From TMED27 sp045106175 (GTDB lineage Bacteria > Pseudomonadota > Alphaproteobacteria > Micavibrionales > Micavibrionaceae): DNA of 14,119 nt. Below are positions 1 through 6,747 of the stretch, one piece after another; the stretch's first letter is position 1; every line of letters starts with the position of its first letter. Made by a program: the position numbers and the translations under genes. The stretch is from NCBI GenBank assembly GCA_045106175.1, contig JBGCEF010000008.1:1-14119 (forward strand), given 5' to 3'. A model generated the notes under the pieces. The model was not told the DNA's origin. It did not search any database and saw only the letters and a program-made list of their open reading frames with translations.

Positions 1-244
<244 letters not shown>

Positions 245-350
245 TTCTTATCCGCTTAGGATTTATCCTTTGCAGATATATTGCGCGCAGCATTAAGTTT
301 GCTGCATTGTGAATTTGAAAGTTTTGTTGGATTTATATCTTTTCATCATT

Positions 351-498
351 TAAGTGCGTTTTAATGATCCGGTGGTTATTGCGAGAGTGAAACACCCCAT
401 CCCATCCCGAACTGGACCGTGAAACCTCTTAGCGACGATGGTACTGCGGCTTAAGTCGTGGGAGAGTAGTTCGCTGCCGGTTCTTTAAAACGCATTTA
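351..498 (+). other. rRNA processing stem around 5S
   Basis: Positions 351-364 (TAAGTGCGTTTTAA) can pair over 14 bp, with one G-U, with 485-498 (TTAAAACGCATTTA), enclosing the 5S gene. This is seen directly. Stems of this kind are the usual RNase III/RNase E substrates that release 5S from the rrn transcript; that role is inferred. The spacer 245-350 between 23S and 5S shows no tRNA, only a small GCAGC/GCTGC hairpin near 287-306. Confidence 0.7.
366..483 (+). rRNA. rrf: 5S ribosomal RNA
   Basis: The conserved 5S core is present: GCGAGAGTGAAACACCCC, CCATCCCGAACTGGACCGT, GATGGTACTGC and GTGGGAGAGTAG. The terminal helix forms between CCGGTGGT near 369-376 and GCTGCCGG near 473-480, using two G-U pairs. 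The length (about 117 nt) is normal. The gene follows 23S by about 120 nt in the same direction, the classical rrn order. The exact ends are estimated within a few bases. Confidence 0.96.
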
Positions 499-537
499 AA
501 TATTAGTTTTCAAACCTATTTATGATTATTCCTTTAC

Positions 538-560
538 ACCGCCTGTTTGGGCGGTTTTTT
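538..560 (+). terminator. rRNA operon terminator
   Basis: A perfect 6-bp stem, ACCGCC (538-543) with GGCGGT (550-555), has a 6-nt loop and is followed by a run of T to 560. It lies about 55 nt after 5S with no tRNA between, so the operon appears to end here. Confidence 0.85.
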
Positions 561-589
561 ATTATTCAATTAGGTATTTTTTCATAATA

Positions 590-618
590 TTGATCTTTTT
601 GTTCTAACTGTTTATACA
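590..618 (+). promoter_or_regulatory. Candidate promoter giving a leaderless transcript
   Basis: TTGATC (590-595) and TATACA (613-618) are separated by 17 nt, a good sigma-70-type match. Transcription would start about 7 nt after the -10 box, at 625-626, which is the A of the ATG at 626. No Shine-Dalgarno sequence precedes that ATG. Both signals point to a leaderless mRNA. Confidence 0.5.
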
Positions 619-625
619 ATTCCTC

Positions 626-1297
626 ATGAGTAGGTTATTAGATGAGCGTAAAGCGATACAAAGGCGTCTTCTAGAGGTTGATCCTGAATGCAGGCAGCTT
701 TTATATCATGGCACATCATATCCTGAAAAACTTTCAGTCATAGATCCCCAGCCTAGTCGTACGATGATTGATAAAATCAAAGGTCATTTTGTCTTTGCTG
801 CACGATCATTCACTATGGCGGTTGTGCATGCGAATAAAGTCTTGGTTAATCGCGATTATGTTGATCATGTTGGAGTCAGCGTGTTTAGAAGTTTTACTGG
901 AGGGGCTGGTACGCCCTATGATGGCATGACAACGGAATATTGTATTGTTCCCCATTTAGAATGGTTTAATTCTATTAGTCAGGGTGGATACGTTTATGGA
1001 ATAAAACCTGATGGTTTTAAAGAACGCGGCGCCGGAGAGTACACGTCACAAGAATCAGTTTGTCCGGAATTTGGTCTTAGAGTAGAGGGGCTGATTGATT
1101 TAATGGAAATAAATGTTCAGGTTTTTGCTTTAAGTAATGAGTATGATGCCGATGATTTTTCCTATAATTGGCAACAACTTGAGCATGATGATGAGCGCGC
1201 TTGCGCCCTAGATCAGTTCAGTAAGCAGGGATATTTTCGTTGGTTAAACAAAGAGCAGGGGTTTGAAATCCCTATGGGACCGATGCATCATTGGTAA
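626..1297 (+). CDS. Unknown 223-aa protein with a possible ADP-ribosyltransferase-like start
   Basis: I do not recognise this family with certainty. The protein has no signal peptide or membrane segment and looks cytosolic. Residues 25-31 read LLYHGTS, followed at 54-68 by GHFVFAARSFTMAVV and at 120-128 by GGYVYGIKP. The order 'YHGT - VFA....A - GYVYxI' resembles small proteins with an ADP-ribosyltransferase/RNA phosphotransferase-like fold, but this is a motif impression, not a proven match, and no catalytic Glu was assigned. The start at 626 is chosen from the promoter spacing; there is no ribosome binding site. The gene is monocistronic and converges on the DoxX-like gene, with 2 nt between the two stop codons and no terminator between them. 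Confidence 0.75.
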   Translation: MSRLLDERKAIQRRLLEVDPECRQLLYHGTSYPEKLSVIDPQPSRTMIDKIKGHFVFAARSFTMAVVHANKVLVNRDYVDHVGVSVFRSFTGGAGTPYDGMTTEYCIVPHLEWFNSISQGGYVYGIKPDGFKERGAGEYTSQESVCPEFGLRVEGLIDLMEINVQVFALSNEYDADDFSYNWQQLEHDDERACALDQFSKQGYFRWLNKEQGFEIPMGPMHHW

Positions 1298-1299
1298 CG

Positions 1300-1764
1300 T
1301 TATGAGCGCTTTAATAAATTTAGCATTTTATCTTTATGCATGATGATAAGAGCCACAGATGAGAGCCATACACCGCATGCCATGAAGAAGAGTGTGCCAC
1401 CATCACCTTGGACTTCTATGCCTAAAGGTGTGAAAAGGTGGAATGTGATTGCGCCACTTATAATCCCTAACGCCATCAGCGCACCTAATGGAGTTAGGAT
1501 TTTGAATTTTGTAATTAGTCCTGTAATGAGCATGATTGAGGCACCTAATTCAGCTGAGCCGATGACATAAGCATTAAATACACCCGGGCTTAAGAACAGG
1601 CCGCTAATCCCAAAAGTGTCATTGGCCCAATTATCAAGTGTTGTAAATATGTGTACAGTTTCTGGGGCGCCGGCAAATTTAAAAAATAGGGACTGGATAA
1701 ATACAAAGCTTATAAAAACTGTGAAAATGACTGTGGCTATTGTTTTTTTATCTTTTTTGAACAT
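1300..1764 (-). CDS. DoxX-like integral membrane protein
   Basis: The 154-residue protein has four hydrophobic segments, at roughly residues 10-30, 62-84, 88-112 and 125-143, as expected for the DoxX family of four-helix inner-membrane proteins. The segment FIQSLFFKFAGAPETVHIF near residues 22-40 is typical of the family, in which a Lys ends helix 1. Family members have been linked to respiration, sulfur oxidation or redox balance, but no reaction can be assigned here. A strong ribosome binding site (AGGGGA) sits about 6 nt before the ATG at 1764. The gene is divergent from cspA and converges with the gene ending at 1297. A 13-bp palindrome in its promoter region suggests repressor control. 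Confidence 0.85.
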   Translation of the reverse strand: MFKKDKKTIATVIFTVFISFVFIQSLFFKFAGAPETVHIFTTLDNWANDTFGISGLFLSPGVFNAYVIGSAELGASIMLITGLITKFKILTPLGALMALGIISGAITFHLFTPLGIEVQGDGGTLFFMACGVWLSSVALIIMHKDKMLNLLKRS

Positions 1765-1797
1765 GGTAATCCCCTTTTGGATATATTTTATTGCATA

Positions 1798-1826
1798 AGC
1801 CTAACAGTTAGGATGTTGTTTAACAA
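1798..1826 (-). promoter_or_regulatory. Candidate doxX promoter with overlapping palindrome
   Basis: On the minus strand, TTGTTA (1826-1821) and TAGGCT (1803-1798) are spaced by 17 nt, which would place the start near 1791. The perfect inverted repeat CCTAAC-A-GTTAGG (1800-1812) covers the -10 region, a usual position for a repressor operator. The boxes are only partial consensus matches. Confidence 0.4.
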
Positions 1827-1877
1827 TTCGAGGATTATTTAATGAGGGTTACATTTTTATAAAGCTTTCGAATTTTC

Positions 1878-2037
1878 TTGCACAATGTGGATAAGTATGG
1901 GCATTCTACTTTCAACATCTTTGGACTACCATACTTCTCGCTTTGACGACTCGAATTAGCCTGAATACAGTAAATATCCCAAGGACTAAATCGAAACGCG
2001 ACATATGTCGCATATTAATTAAGCGAAGGAGCTTATT
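1878..2037 (+). promoter_or_regulatory. Candidate promoter and long structured leader of the cold-shock gene
   Basis: A partial promoter is visible: TTGCAC (1878-1883), 18 nt, CATTCT (1902-1907). It would give a leader of roughly 120 nt. Two structures are present. An 8-bp inverted repeat, AAGTATGG (1893-1900) with CCATACTT (1929-1936), spans the -10. A perfect 14-bp palindrome, GCGACATATGTCGC (1998-2011), ends 14 nt before the ribosome binding site AAGGAG (2026-2031). Long structured leaders that refold with temperature are established for cspA-type genes; that this one does so is inference. Confidence 0.45.
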
Positions 2038-2250
2038 ATGGCTGAAACAGGCACAGTAAAATGGTTTAACCCAACGAAAGGTTTTGGATTCATCGTTCCA
2101 GACAATGGCGGAAATGACGTATTTGTTCATATCTCTGCTGTTGAGCAAGCGGGCATGAAAGGCCTTGATGAAGGACAAAAAGTTGAATTTGAACAGCAAG
2201 AAAATCGTGGAAAGCAAGCTGCAGCGAATTTGAAAGCTGTTGAAGGTTAA
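2038..2250 (+). CDS. cspA: CspA-family cold-shock protein
   Basis: This is a 70-residue single cold-shock domain that binds single-stranded RNA/DNA and acts as an RNA chaperone in the cytosol. The start GTVKWFNPTKGFGFI contains the RNP1 motif KGFGFI (residues 14-19), and RNP2 is VFVHIS (residues 28-33). The length matches the family exactly. The ATG at 2038 is 6 nt after AAGGAG. The gene is monocistronic, with a leader of about 120 nt and its own terminator. Whether it is cold-induced or constitutive cannot be told from the protein; several paralogues are usual, so the symbol is generic. Confidence 0.96.
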   Translation: MAETGTVKWFNPTKGFGFIVPDNGGNDVFVHISAVEQAGMKGLDEGQKVEFEQQENRGKQAAANLKAVEG

Positions 2251-2278
2251 ACTTCTTAAGTTGTTAAAATGTTTAATG

Positions 2279-2305
2279 AGGCGGTGTTTGACATCGCCTT
2301 TTTTA
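2279..2305 (+). terminator. Terminator after cspA
   Basis: An 8-bp stem pairs 2279-2286 (AGGCGGTG) with 2292-2299 (CATCGCCT), with one G-T pair and a 5-nt loop, followed by a T-rich tail to about 2305. It starts 28 nt after the cspA stop. Confidence 0.85.
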
Positions 2306-2388
2306 TTAGCTGTTTACCCTTTTTTTTAGCTTTCTTTTGTGTGTATACGAATTATAGAGTTATATAAGCGTTTAATAGGAGGATTTTT

Positions 2389-2934
2389 ATGCGAATTTTT
2401 ATACTTAGTTTTCTGGCATTCATTGTTGTTGCCGGGCCAGTGAAGGCGGAGGTGGAAATTGGTCAGCCTTTTCCAGTGGCCTTATCTTTGGAAGATTCTA
2501 ATGGTGATGTTCAGACTTTAGAAAGTATTCGCGGTGAAAAGGGAACGGTTCTAGTTTTTGTTCGTTCAGTTGATTGGTGCCCATATTGCCAAGTCCAGTT
2601 GTTGGATTTAAAAGCAGATGGGAAAGAAATAGATGAGTTGGGTTATAACATAGTCCCTGTTAGCTATGATTCTACAGAGGCTCTTAATAAGTTTAAGACG
2701 AAGTACAAATTCCCCTACACTTTATTATCAGATGAGGGCTCTAGTATTATTAAAGAATTAGGGATCCTCAACGAAAATTATGATTCAGACCATTTTGCGT
2801 ATGGCGTGCCGCATCCAACTATTTTTTTGTTGAGATATGATGGCACTGTCTTTGATATTTTATATGAAGAGGGACACCGAAAGCGACCGCATGTTGAACG
2901 TGTCCTAGGTTCTGTAAAAGTTTTGGGGCGTTAA
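2389..2934 (+). CDS. Secreted redoxin (AhpC/TSA-thioredoxin-like protein)
   Basis: The 181-residue protein has a signal peptide (MRIFILSFLAFIVVAGPVKA, cleavage probably after A20), so it should act in the periplasm. The mature part is a thioredoxin-fold redoxin: IGQPFPV start, a strand near residues 53-59, then SVDWCPYCQVQL with a CxxC pair at C64 and C67, then VPVSYD, YTLLSDEGS and the cis-proline region GVPHPTIFLL. The CPYC motif fits thiol reduction or peroxide detoxification; the exact substrate is unknown. A strong ribosome binding site (AGGAGG) precedes the ATG. The SIMPL-domain gene begins 2 nt after its stop, so the two form one operon. Confidence 0.85.
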   Translation: MRIFILSFLAFIVVAGPVKAEVEIGQPFPVALSLEDSNGDVQTLESIRGEKGTVLVFVRSVDWCPYCQVQLLDLKADGKEIDELGYNIVPVSYDSTEALNKFKTKYKFPYTLLSDEGSSIIKELGILNENYDSDHFAYGVPHPTIFLLRYDGTVFDILYEEGHRKRPHVERVLGSVKVLGR

Positions 2935-2936
2935 TT

Positions 2937-3674
2937 ATGACTGATAAAAAATGTCCTTATTCTCATTTCGGATTGATTCTAACATGTGCATTTGTCATGG
3001 GCGGGCTTGTACTGTCTGGTTTTTTAATTAAGCAGGGTTTGAAACAATTTCGGACTGCGGATCGTGTTGTCACTGTTAAAGGTTTGGCGGAACGTGATGT
3101 TGAAGCAAATCTTGCCATGTGGACCTTAAAAACGGTTGCAACAGGCAATGATTTATCAATCGTAAAAGCAGAGAGCGAAACGCGACAGAAAACAATTTTG
3201 ATGTATCTTGAAAGTACTGGCTTTGGTGAGGGTGAAATAAGTGTGCATCCTTTACAAGTTCAAGATTTACTGGCGCAAGCTTATCGTCCTAAAGATATTG
3301 AAAGAGGGCGTTATATCATGACGCAACAGGTTTCTATTAGAACGCATCATATGGATAAAATTGATCGTGGCTTAGCGGAGTTAAACAGTTTGTTGAAACA
3401 GAATGTGACCCTTAGCAATATGCAGCAGCCGACTTATATTTTCACTGATTTAAATGCGATCAAGCCTGAGATGTTGAATGAGGCTGTTAGAAATGCGCGT
3501 GCCAGTGCGCATGAATTTGCGAAAGAAAGTGGCGCGAAGGTCGGTGGTATTAAGCGGGCTTATCAAGGGGTGTTTCAGATCAATCCGCGTGATCCTGTGC
3601 GTTATGTTTCTGAACAAAATCAGAGATATAAGCGTGTGCGCGTTGTCTCAACCGTTGATTTTTATATCGAATGA
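2937..3674 (+). CDS. SIMPL-domain protein (DUF541 family), membrane-anchored
   Basis: The 245-residue protein has a short cytosolic N-terminus and one hydrophobic segment (about residues 11-32) that should anchor it in the inner membrane with the rest outside. The SIMPL domain starts at VVTVKGLAERDVEANLAMWTL (residues 44-64), a characteristic opening strand. Family members are periplasmic or surface proteins of poorly known role; some are linked to oxidative stress or outer-membrane integrity. The ATG lies 2 nt after the redoxin stop, with GGGGCG upstream as a weak binding site, so translation is probably coupled. The pairing suggests a shared envelope stress role, which is inference. Confidence 0.88.
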   Translation: MTDKKCPYSHFGLILTCAFVMGGLVLSGFLIKQGLKQFRTADRVVTVKGLAERDVEANLAMWTLKTVATGNDLSIVKAESETRQKTILMYLESTGFGEGEISVHPLQVQDLLAQAYRPKDIERGRYIMTQQVSIRTHHMDKIDRGLAELNSLLKQNVTLSNMQQPTYIFTDLNAIKPEMLNEAVRNARASAHEFAKESGAKVGGIKRAYQGVFQINPRDPVRYVSEQNQRYKRVRVVSTVDFYIE

Positions 3675-3765
3675 ATCTTTACCCTTTTTTGTAATATAGT
3701 TACATTTTTTTGCGCTGCATAATATTTTTATTGCGGTGCAATGCTTTTTAATCTGGCTAAATGCA

Positions 3766-3794
3766 TTGAATTTGTGTAAAATGCAATTAATAAT
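3766..3794 (+). promoter_or_regulatory. Candidate promoter of the 69-aa gene
   Basis: TTGAAT (3766-3771) and AATAAT (3789-3794) are spaced by 17 nt, giving a start near 3801 and a leader of about 15 nt that contains the ribosome binding site AGGGAGA before the ATG at 3816. Confidence 0.5.
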
Positions 3795-3815
3795 TCAATG
3801 TAAGGGAGATGTTCG

Positions 3816-4025
3816 ATGGAATCATTTGCGTCTAGTTCTGGTGGAGTTATGTTTGTTGAAACTGCAATCGTTCGCGAGACGAATAAGCAGGCTAAAGCAA
3901 AAAAGCATAAGGCTATTTCTTACAAAGATTTAGACGAGAGTGACGGCCAAAAGCCAAGCATTCGTGAAAAGATTTTCGGTATTTTTGTGAAACAAATAAA
4001 AACAATCAACACAAAAGCCGCTTAA
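3816..4025 (+). CDS. Small unknown protein, 69 aa
   Basis: I do not recognise this protein. It has a Ser/Gly-rich start (MESFASSSGGVMF), a lysine-rich middle (NKQAKAKKHKA, residues 23-33), an acidic patch DLDESD (residues 38-43) and an amphipathic tail IREKIFGIFVKQIKT (residues 49-63). There is no signal peptide or clear membrane helix. Coding status is supported by a clear ribosome binding site (AGGGAGA, about 7 nt before the ATG), a promoter-like pair at 3766-3794 and a dedicated terminator at 4052-4083, so this is a single-gene transcription unit. The charged tail could contact membrane or nucleic acid, but no function is assigned. Confidence 0.75.
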   Translation: MESFASSSGGVMFVETAIVRETNKQAKAKKHKAISYKDLDESDGQKPSIREKIFGIFVKQIKTINTKAA

Positions 4026-4051
4026 TTATTTAGGGTTCACATAGTATTTGT

Positions 4052-4083
4052 AAAAAGCAGGGATCAAACGTCCTTGCTTTTTT
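4052..4083 (+). terminator. Terminator after the 69-aa gene
   Basis: The stem AAAAAGCAGGGA (4052-4063) pairs with TCCTTGCTTTTT (4071-4082), with one G-T pair and a 7-nt loop, and its 3' arm merges into a T run. It lies 26 nt after the stop codon and 48 nt before ppa, separating the two units. Confidence 0.85.
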
Positions 4084-4130
4084 TATGGTGTATTGCTACC
4101 ACCATTCAAACACATAAATAAGGATAAAAG

Positions 4131-4670
4131 ATGGATATTTCAAAAATTGCAGTTGGTAAAGATGCGCCGAATGATGTGAATGTTATTATCGAGAACCCTG
4201 CTGGTGGTGATCCCGTTAAATATGAGCTTGATAAAGATTCAGGTGCGATTATGGTTGATCGTTTTGTGCATACGGCGATGTTTTATCCGGCAAATTACGG
4301 GTTTGTGCCGAATACATTGGGTGGTGATGGTGACCCGGTTGATGTTTTGGTTTATGCGCAATATCCACTTTTGCCAGGTTCTGTTATTAATGCGCGCCCC
4401 GTGGGTGTTTTGGTCATGGAAGATGATGGCGGTATGGATGAGAAAATCTTAGCTGTTCCAGTGTCGAAAACGCATCCGATGTTTGATGATGTGACAGAAT
4501 ATAGTGATTTGCCGCAAATTCTTTTGGACCAGATTGAACATTTCTTTACGCATTACAAAGACCTTGAAAAGGGTAAGTGGGTTAAGATGCAAGGATGGGA
4601 AGGTGCAAGTCGTGCAAAAGAACTTATCCGCGAAGGTATTCAAAATGAGGAACAAGCCAAGGCTGCTTAA
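4131..4670 (+). CDS. ppa: Inorganic pyrophosphatase, family I
   Basis: This cytosolic enzyme hydrolyses pyrophosphate to two phosphates using Mg2+, pulling biosynthetic reactions forward. Its 179 residues match the bacterial family I length (about 175). The signature DGDPVDVLV carries the metal-binding Asp residues D66, D68 and D71. Other expected active-site residues are E21, K30, E32, R44, Y56, D98, D103, K105, Y142 and K143. The ribosome binding site AAGGAT lies about 8 nt before the ATG at 4131. It stands alone between two terminators and converges with the thi operon. Confidence 0.97.
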   Translation: MDISKIAVGKDAPNDVNVIIENPAGGDPVKYELDKDSGAIMVDRFVHTAMFYPANYGFVPNTLGGDGDPVDVLVYAQYPLLPGSVINARPVGVLVMEDDGGMDEKILAVPVSKTHPMFDDVTEYSDLPQILLDQIEHFFTHYKDLEKGKWVKMQGWEGASRAKELIREGIQNEEQAKAA

Positions 4671-4695
4671 CGTTTTGATTAAAGTTTTGGAGGAG

Positions 4696-4718
4696 AGCCC
4701 CTTTATGGGGCTTTTTTA
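4696..4718 (+). terminator. Terminator after ppa
   Basis: A perfect 6-bp stem, AGCCCC (4696-4701) with GGGGCT (4707-4712), has a 5-nt loop and is followed by T6. Its T tail abuts the stop codon of thiF on the other strand (4719-4721), so the two units are packed end to end. I saw no separate terminator for the thi operon. Confidence 0.88.
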
Positions 4719-5738
4719 TTATAATGAGAATTTATCCAAGACTATGATATTGTCAAAGCCCATGCCTTCCAGATATTCGGCGGCCTGAACGCTGCGGATG
4801 TTTCCTGCGCAAACGAACGCGAGGAGTTTGTCTTTTGGGAGTTCTTGATACCTCTCGGGTACAGTTTGAAGTTCCATGTGAAACGCCCCGTCTATAGGGT
4901 CATTGGCTATTTCCTGATCGGTTCTTACATCCACAATCAGATGTTTTTTTTCAGATAGATCTTTCATGGAAATTAGTTCAGCCATTTTTTTCTCCTGTGG
5001 TGTCCATTCGTCGTTTGCCTCTTTGCAGTGTGGGCACGAAGGGCTCTTGTTGAGTTTTAGATTTTGCATGCGGTGTGTTTTAAAATCAAAACTTAAAATG
5101 CGCCCTGGTTCGCAATCTTTAAGCCCTATTAGGAAGCCAAGAGCCATATGCGCTTGATAGAGGCCTGTTATGCCTGCGGCGGTCCCTAGAATGCCTGCTT
5201 CATTACAATTTTTGGCATCGCTTGGAAGTTCGGGGAACAAACAGTGATAGCATGGTTGGTTTTTTGCGTAGCCTGCGAATACCCCTATTTGCCCTGCCCA
5301 TTGGTTCACACTTGCGGAAATGAGAGGCGTTTTTGTTTTGATTGAAATGTCATTAAGGTAGGTTTTGGTTTCAAAATTATCGGACCCGTCAATGATGAGA
5401 TCGTAGATGTTATTATTATATGTGAAGCGTTTTGCCTGCGCGGTGATATTGCATTCTGGGTTGAGGGCCTTTGCTGATTGAGCGGCCATTTCGGCTTTGT
5501 TTTTGCCGATATCGGAATCTTTATAAAGTGTTTGACGGTGCAGGTTTGAACGGCTGATATGGTCATCATCATACAGGGTGATATTTCCGACCCCCGCGCT
5601 TGCGAGATAGGGAAGGGCTGCGCACCCTAGGCCTCCAACACCGATCATGGCGATATGCGTGTTTTTCAGTTTGTTTTGTTGTGCAATACCGATTTCCGGT
5701 AAAGCCATCTGACGGATATAGCGATCATTGCCAAGCAT
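4719..5738 (-). CDS. thiF: ThiS adenylyltransferase (ThiF/MoeB type) with C-terminal rhodanese domain
   Basis: This E1-like enzyme adenylates the C-terminal Gly-Gly of ThiS so that sulfur can be loaded for thiazole synthesis. Numbering is for the 339-aa form. The nucleotide loop GVGGLG is at 33-38, the ATP-site stretch SRSNLHRQ at 62-69 and DGSDN at 117-121. The zinc cysteine pairs are CYHC (163/166) and CPHC (235/238), and CNEAGILG carries the conserved Cys178. After residue 250 a rhodanese domain follows (LIVDVRT...), with the persulfide loop CAGNIRS at Cys310. I prefer the ATG at 5738: AAAGAGG precedes it and it overlaps the thiG stop as TAATG. An in-frame ATG at 5756 would add six residues but has a poorer site. 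MoeB is the main alternative; context favours ThiF. Confidence 0.92.
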   Translation of the reverse strand: MLGNDRYIRQMALPEIGIAQQNKLKNTHIAMIGVGGLGCAALPYLASAGVGNITLYDDDHISRSNLHRQTLYKDSDIGKNKAEMAAQSAKALNPECNITAQAKRFTYNNNIYDLIIDGSDNFETKTYLNDISIKTKTPLISASVNQWAGQIGVFAGYAKNQPCYHCLFPELPSDAKNCNEAGILGTAAGITGLYQAHMALGFLIGLKDCEPGRILSFDFKTHRMQNLKLNKSPSCPHCKEANDEWTPQEKKMAELISMKDLSEKKHLIVDVRTDQEIANDPIDGAFHMELQTVPERYQELPKDKLLAFVCAGNIRSVQAAEYLEGMGFDNIIVLDKFSL

Positions 5739-6541
5739 TAGGCCTCTTTGTTCCATTCTGTTTGGTTCCAGATGGGTTTATCGATCAGCGGGGTTGAGGC
5801 TGTTGCTTTTTCTTGCGGGGTTATGATACCTGCGAGATAGGCTTCGCGTCCTGCTTCGATTGCGTATGAAAATGCTTTTGCCATTTGTGCAGGGTTGCCG
5901 GACTTTGAAACGGCTGTGTTTAGCAATACTGCGTCATAGCCTAATTCCATAGCCGCGGCTGCGTGTGACGGACTGCCGATGCCTGCATCTACGACGAGGG
6001 TTTTGTTGGGGAAGCGGTTACGCAAGAGTTCTAATGCATATGGATTATTGAGGCCGCGTCCTGATCCGATGGGTGCACCCCATGGCATTAAAATCTGACA
6101 GCCCAAATCGCTTAAGCGATTGGCGAGGATTAGGTCATCAGTCATATAGGGGAAGACTTCAAAGCCTTTTTTAATTAAGCTTTCTGTCGCTTTAAGTAAG
6201 CGATACGGGTCGGGTTGAAGCGTATAATCGTCGCCTATTACTTCTAATTTTATCCAGTTTGTTTCAAAAACCTCCCGCGCCATTTCTGCGGTTGTGATGG
6301 CTTCTTCCTCGCTCGCACAGCCGGCGGTGTTAGGAAGAATGGGGAGGTTAAATTCTTTGATGATATTCCAAAAATCTTGCCCTTTTCCGGCTTTGCTTTC
6401 ACGACGTAGCGAAACAGTTAGAAGACCAGGTTTTGCAGCTTCGATGCTTTGTGATAAAGCGTCGGGCGAGGGGTATCCCGCGGTCCCTAAAAAGAAGCGT
6501 GATTGGAGGATTGTTTCATTAATATTGAGTTGCTTACTCAT
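5738..6541 (-). CDS. thiG: Thiazole synthase
   Basis: ThiG joins deoxyxylulose phosphate, dehydroglycine and sulfur from ThiS-thiocarboxylate into the thiazole phosphate of thiamine. Its 267 residues form a TIM barrel, a normal length. Visible landmarks are SRFFLGTAGYPS near the start (14-25), NTAGC (71-75), the Schiff-base lysine in WIKLEVIGD (K98, with E100), WGAPIGSGRG for phosphate binding (154-163) and VVDAGIG (183-189, D185). The start is 5 nt after the thiS stop, and its likely ribosome binding site (AAGGCGG) lies within the last codons of thiS. It overlaps thiF by 1 nt. Confidence 0.97.
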   Translation of the reverse strand: MSKQLNINETILQSRFFLGTAGYPSPDALSQSIEAAKPGLLTVSLRRESKAGKGQDFWNIIKEFNLPILPNTAGCASEEEAITTAEMAREVFETNWIKLEVIGDDYTLQPDPYRLLKATESLIKKGFEVFPYMTDDLILANRLSDLGCQILMPWGAPIGSGRGLNNPYALELLRNRFPNKTLVVDAGIGSPSHAAAAMELGYDAVLLNTAVSKSGNPAQMAKAFSYAIEAGREAYLAGIITPQEKATASTPLIDKPIWNQTEWNKEA

Positions 6542-6546
6542 GCTTG

Positions 6547-6747
6547 TTAACCGCCTTGCATGGGGGCGACGATTTCTATCATGTCGCCGTCCTTTATTTT
6601 CGTTGTTTCATAGTCAGATTTTGAGACGAAGGTTCCATTTTGCGCAACGGCAATCATCATGCCGATGACTTCTTCTTGTTCCAGGACGTCATATAAGTTG
6701 AGGGGGGCGTTGAAATCTTTAGGCTGCCCGTTGATGATTATTTTCAT
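6547..6747 (-). CDS. thiS: Sulfur carrier protein ThiS
   Basis: This 66-residue beta-grasp carrier starts MKIIINGQPKDF and ends in the diagnostic Gly-Gly (PMQGG). ThiF adenylates that terminus, it becomes a thiocarboxylate, and it donates sulfur to ThiG. A longer in-frame reading from 6792 exists, but the ATG at 6747 is preceded by AAGGAAGG and gives exactly the family length, so I use it. The gene overlaps the end of thiO by 29 nt in another frame, long for an operon overlap and suggesting translational coupling. Confidence 0.95.
   Translation of the reverse strand: MKIIINGQPKDFNAPLNLYDVLEQEEVIGMMIAVAQNGTFVSKSDYETTKIKDGDMIEIVAPMQGG

Noticed and set aside
1912..2217. 101-aa reading frame antisense to cspA
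   Set aside because: It overlaps the cold-shock gene and its leader, has no binding site, and the composition is that of an antisense shadow.
3736..3933. 65-aa frame overlapping the start of the 69-aa gene
   Set aside because: It covers the promoter region, is in another frame, and lacks the ribosome binding site that the 69-aa gene has.
6106..6121. Perfect 16-bp palindrome AATCGCTTAAGCGATT
   Set aside because: It lies within thiG codons (for Asn-Arg-Leu-Ser-Asp-Leu) and one such palindrome is not surprising by chance in 14 kb.
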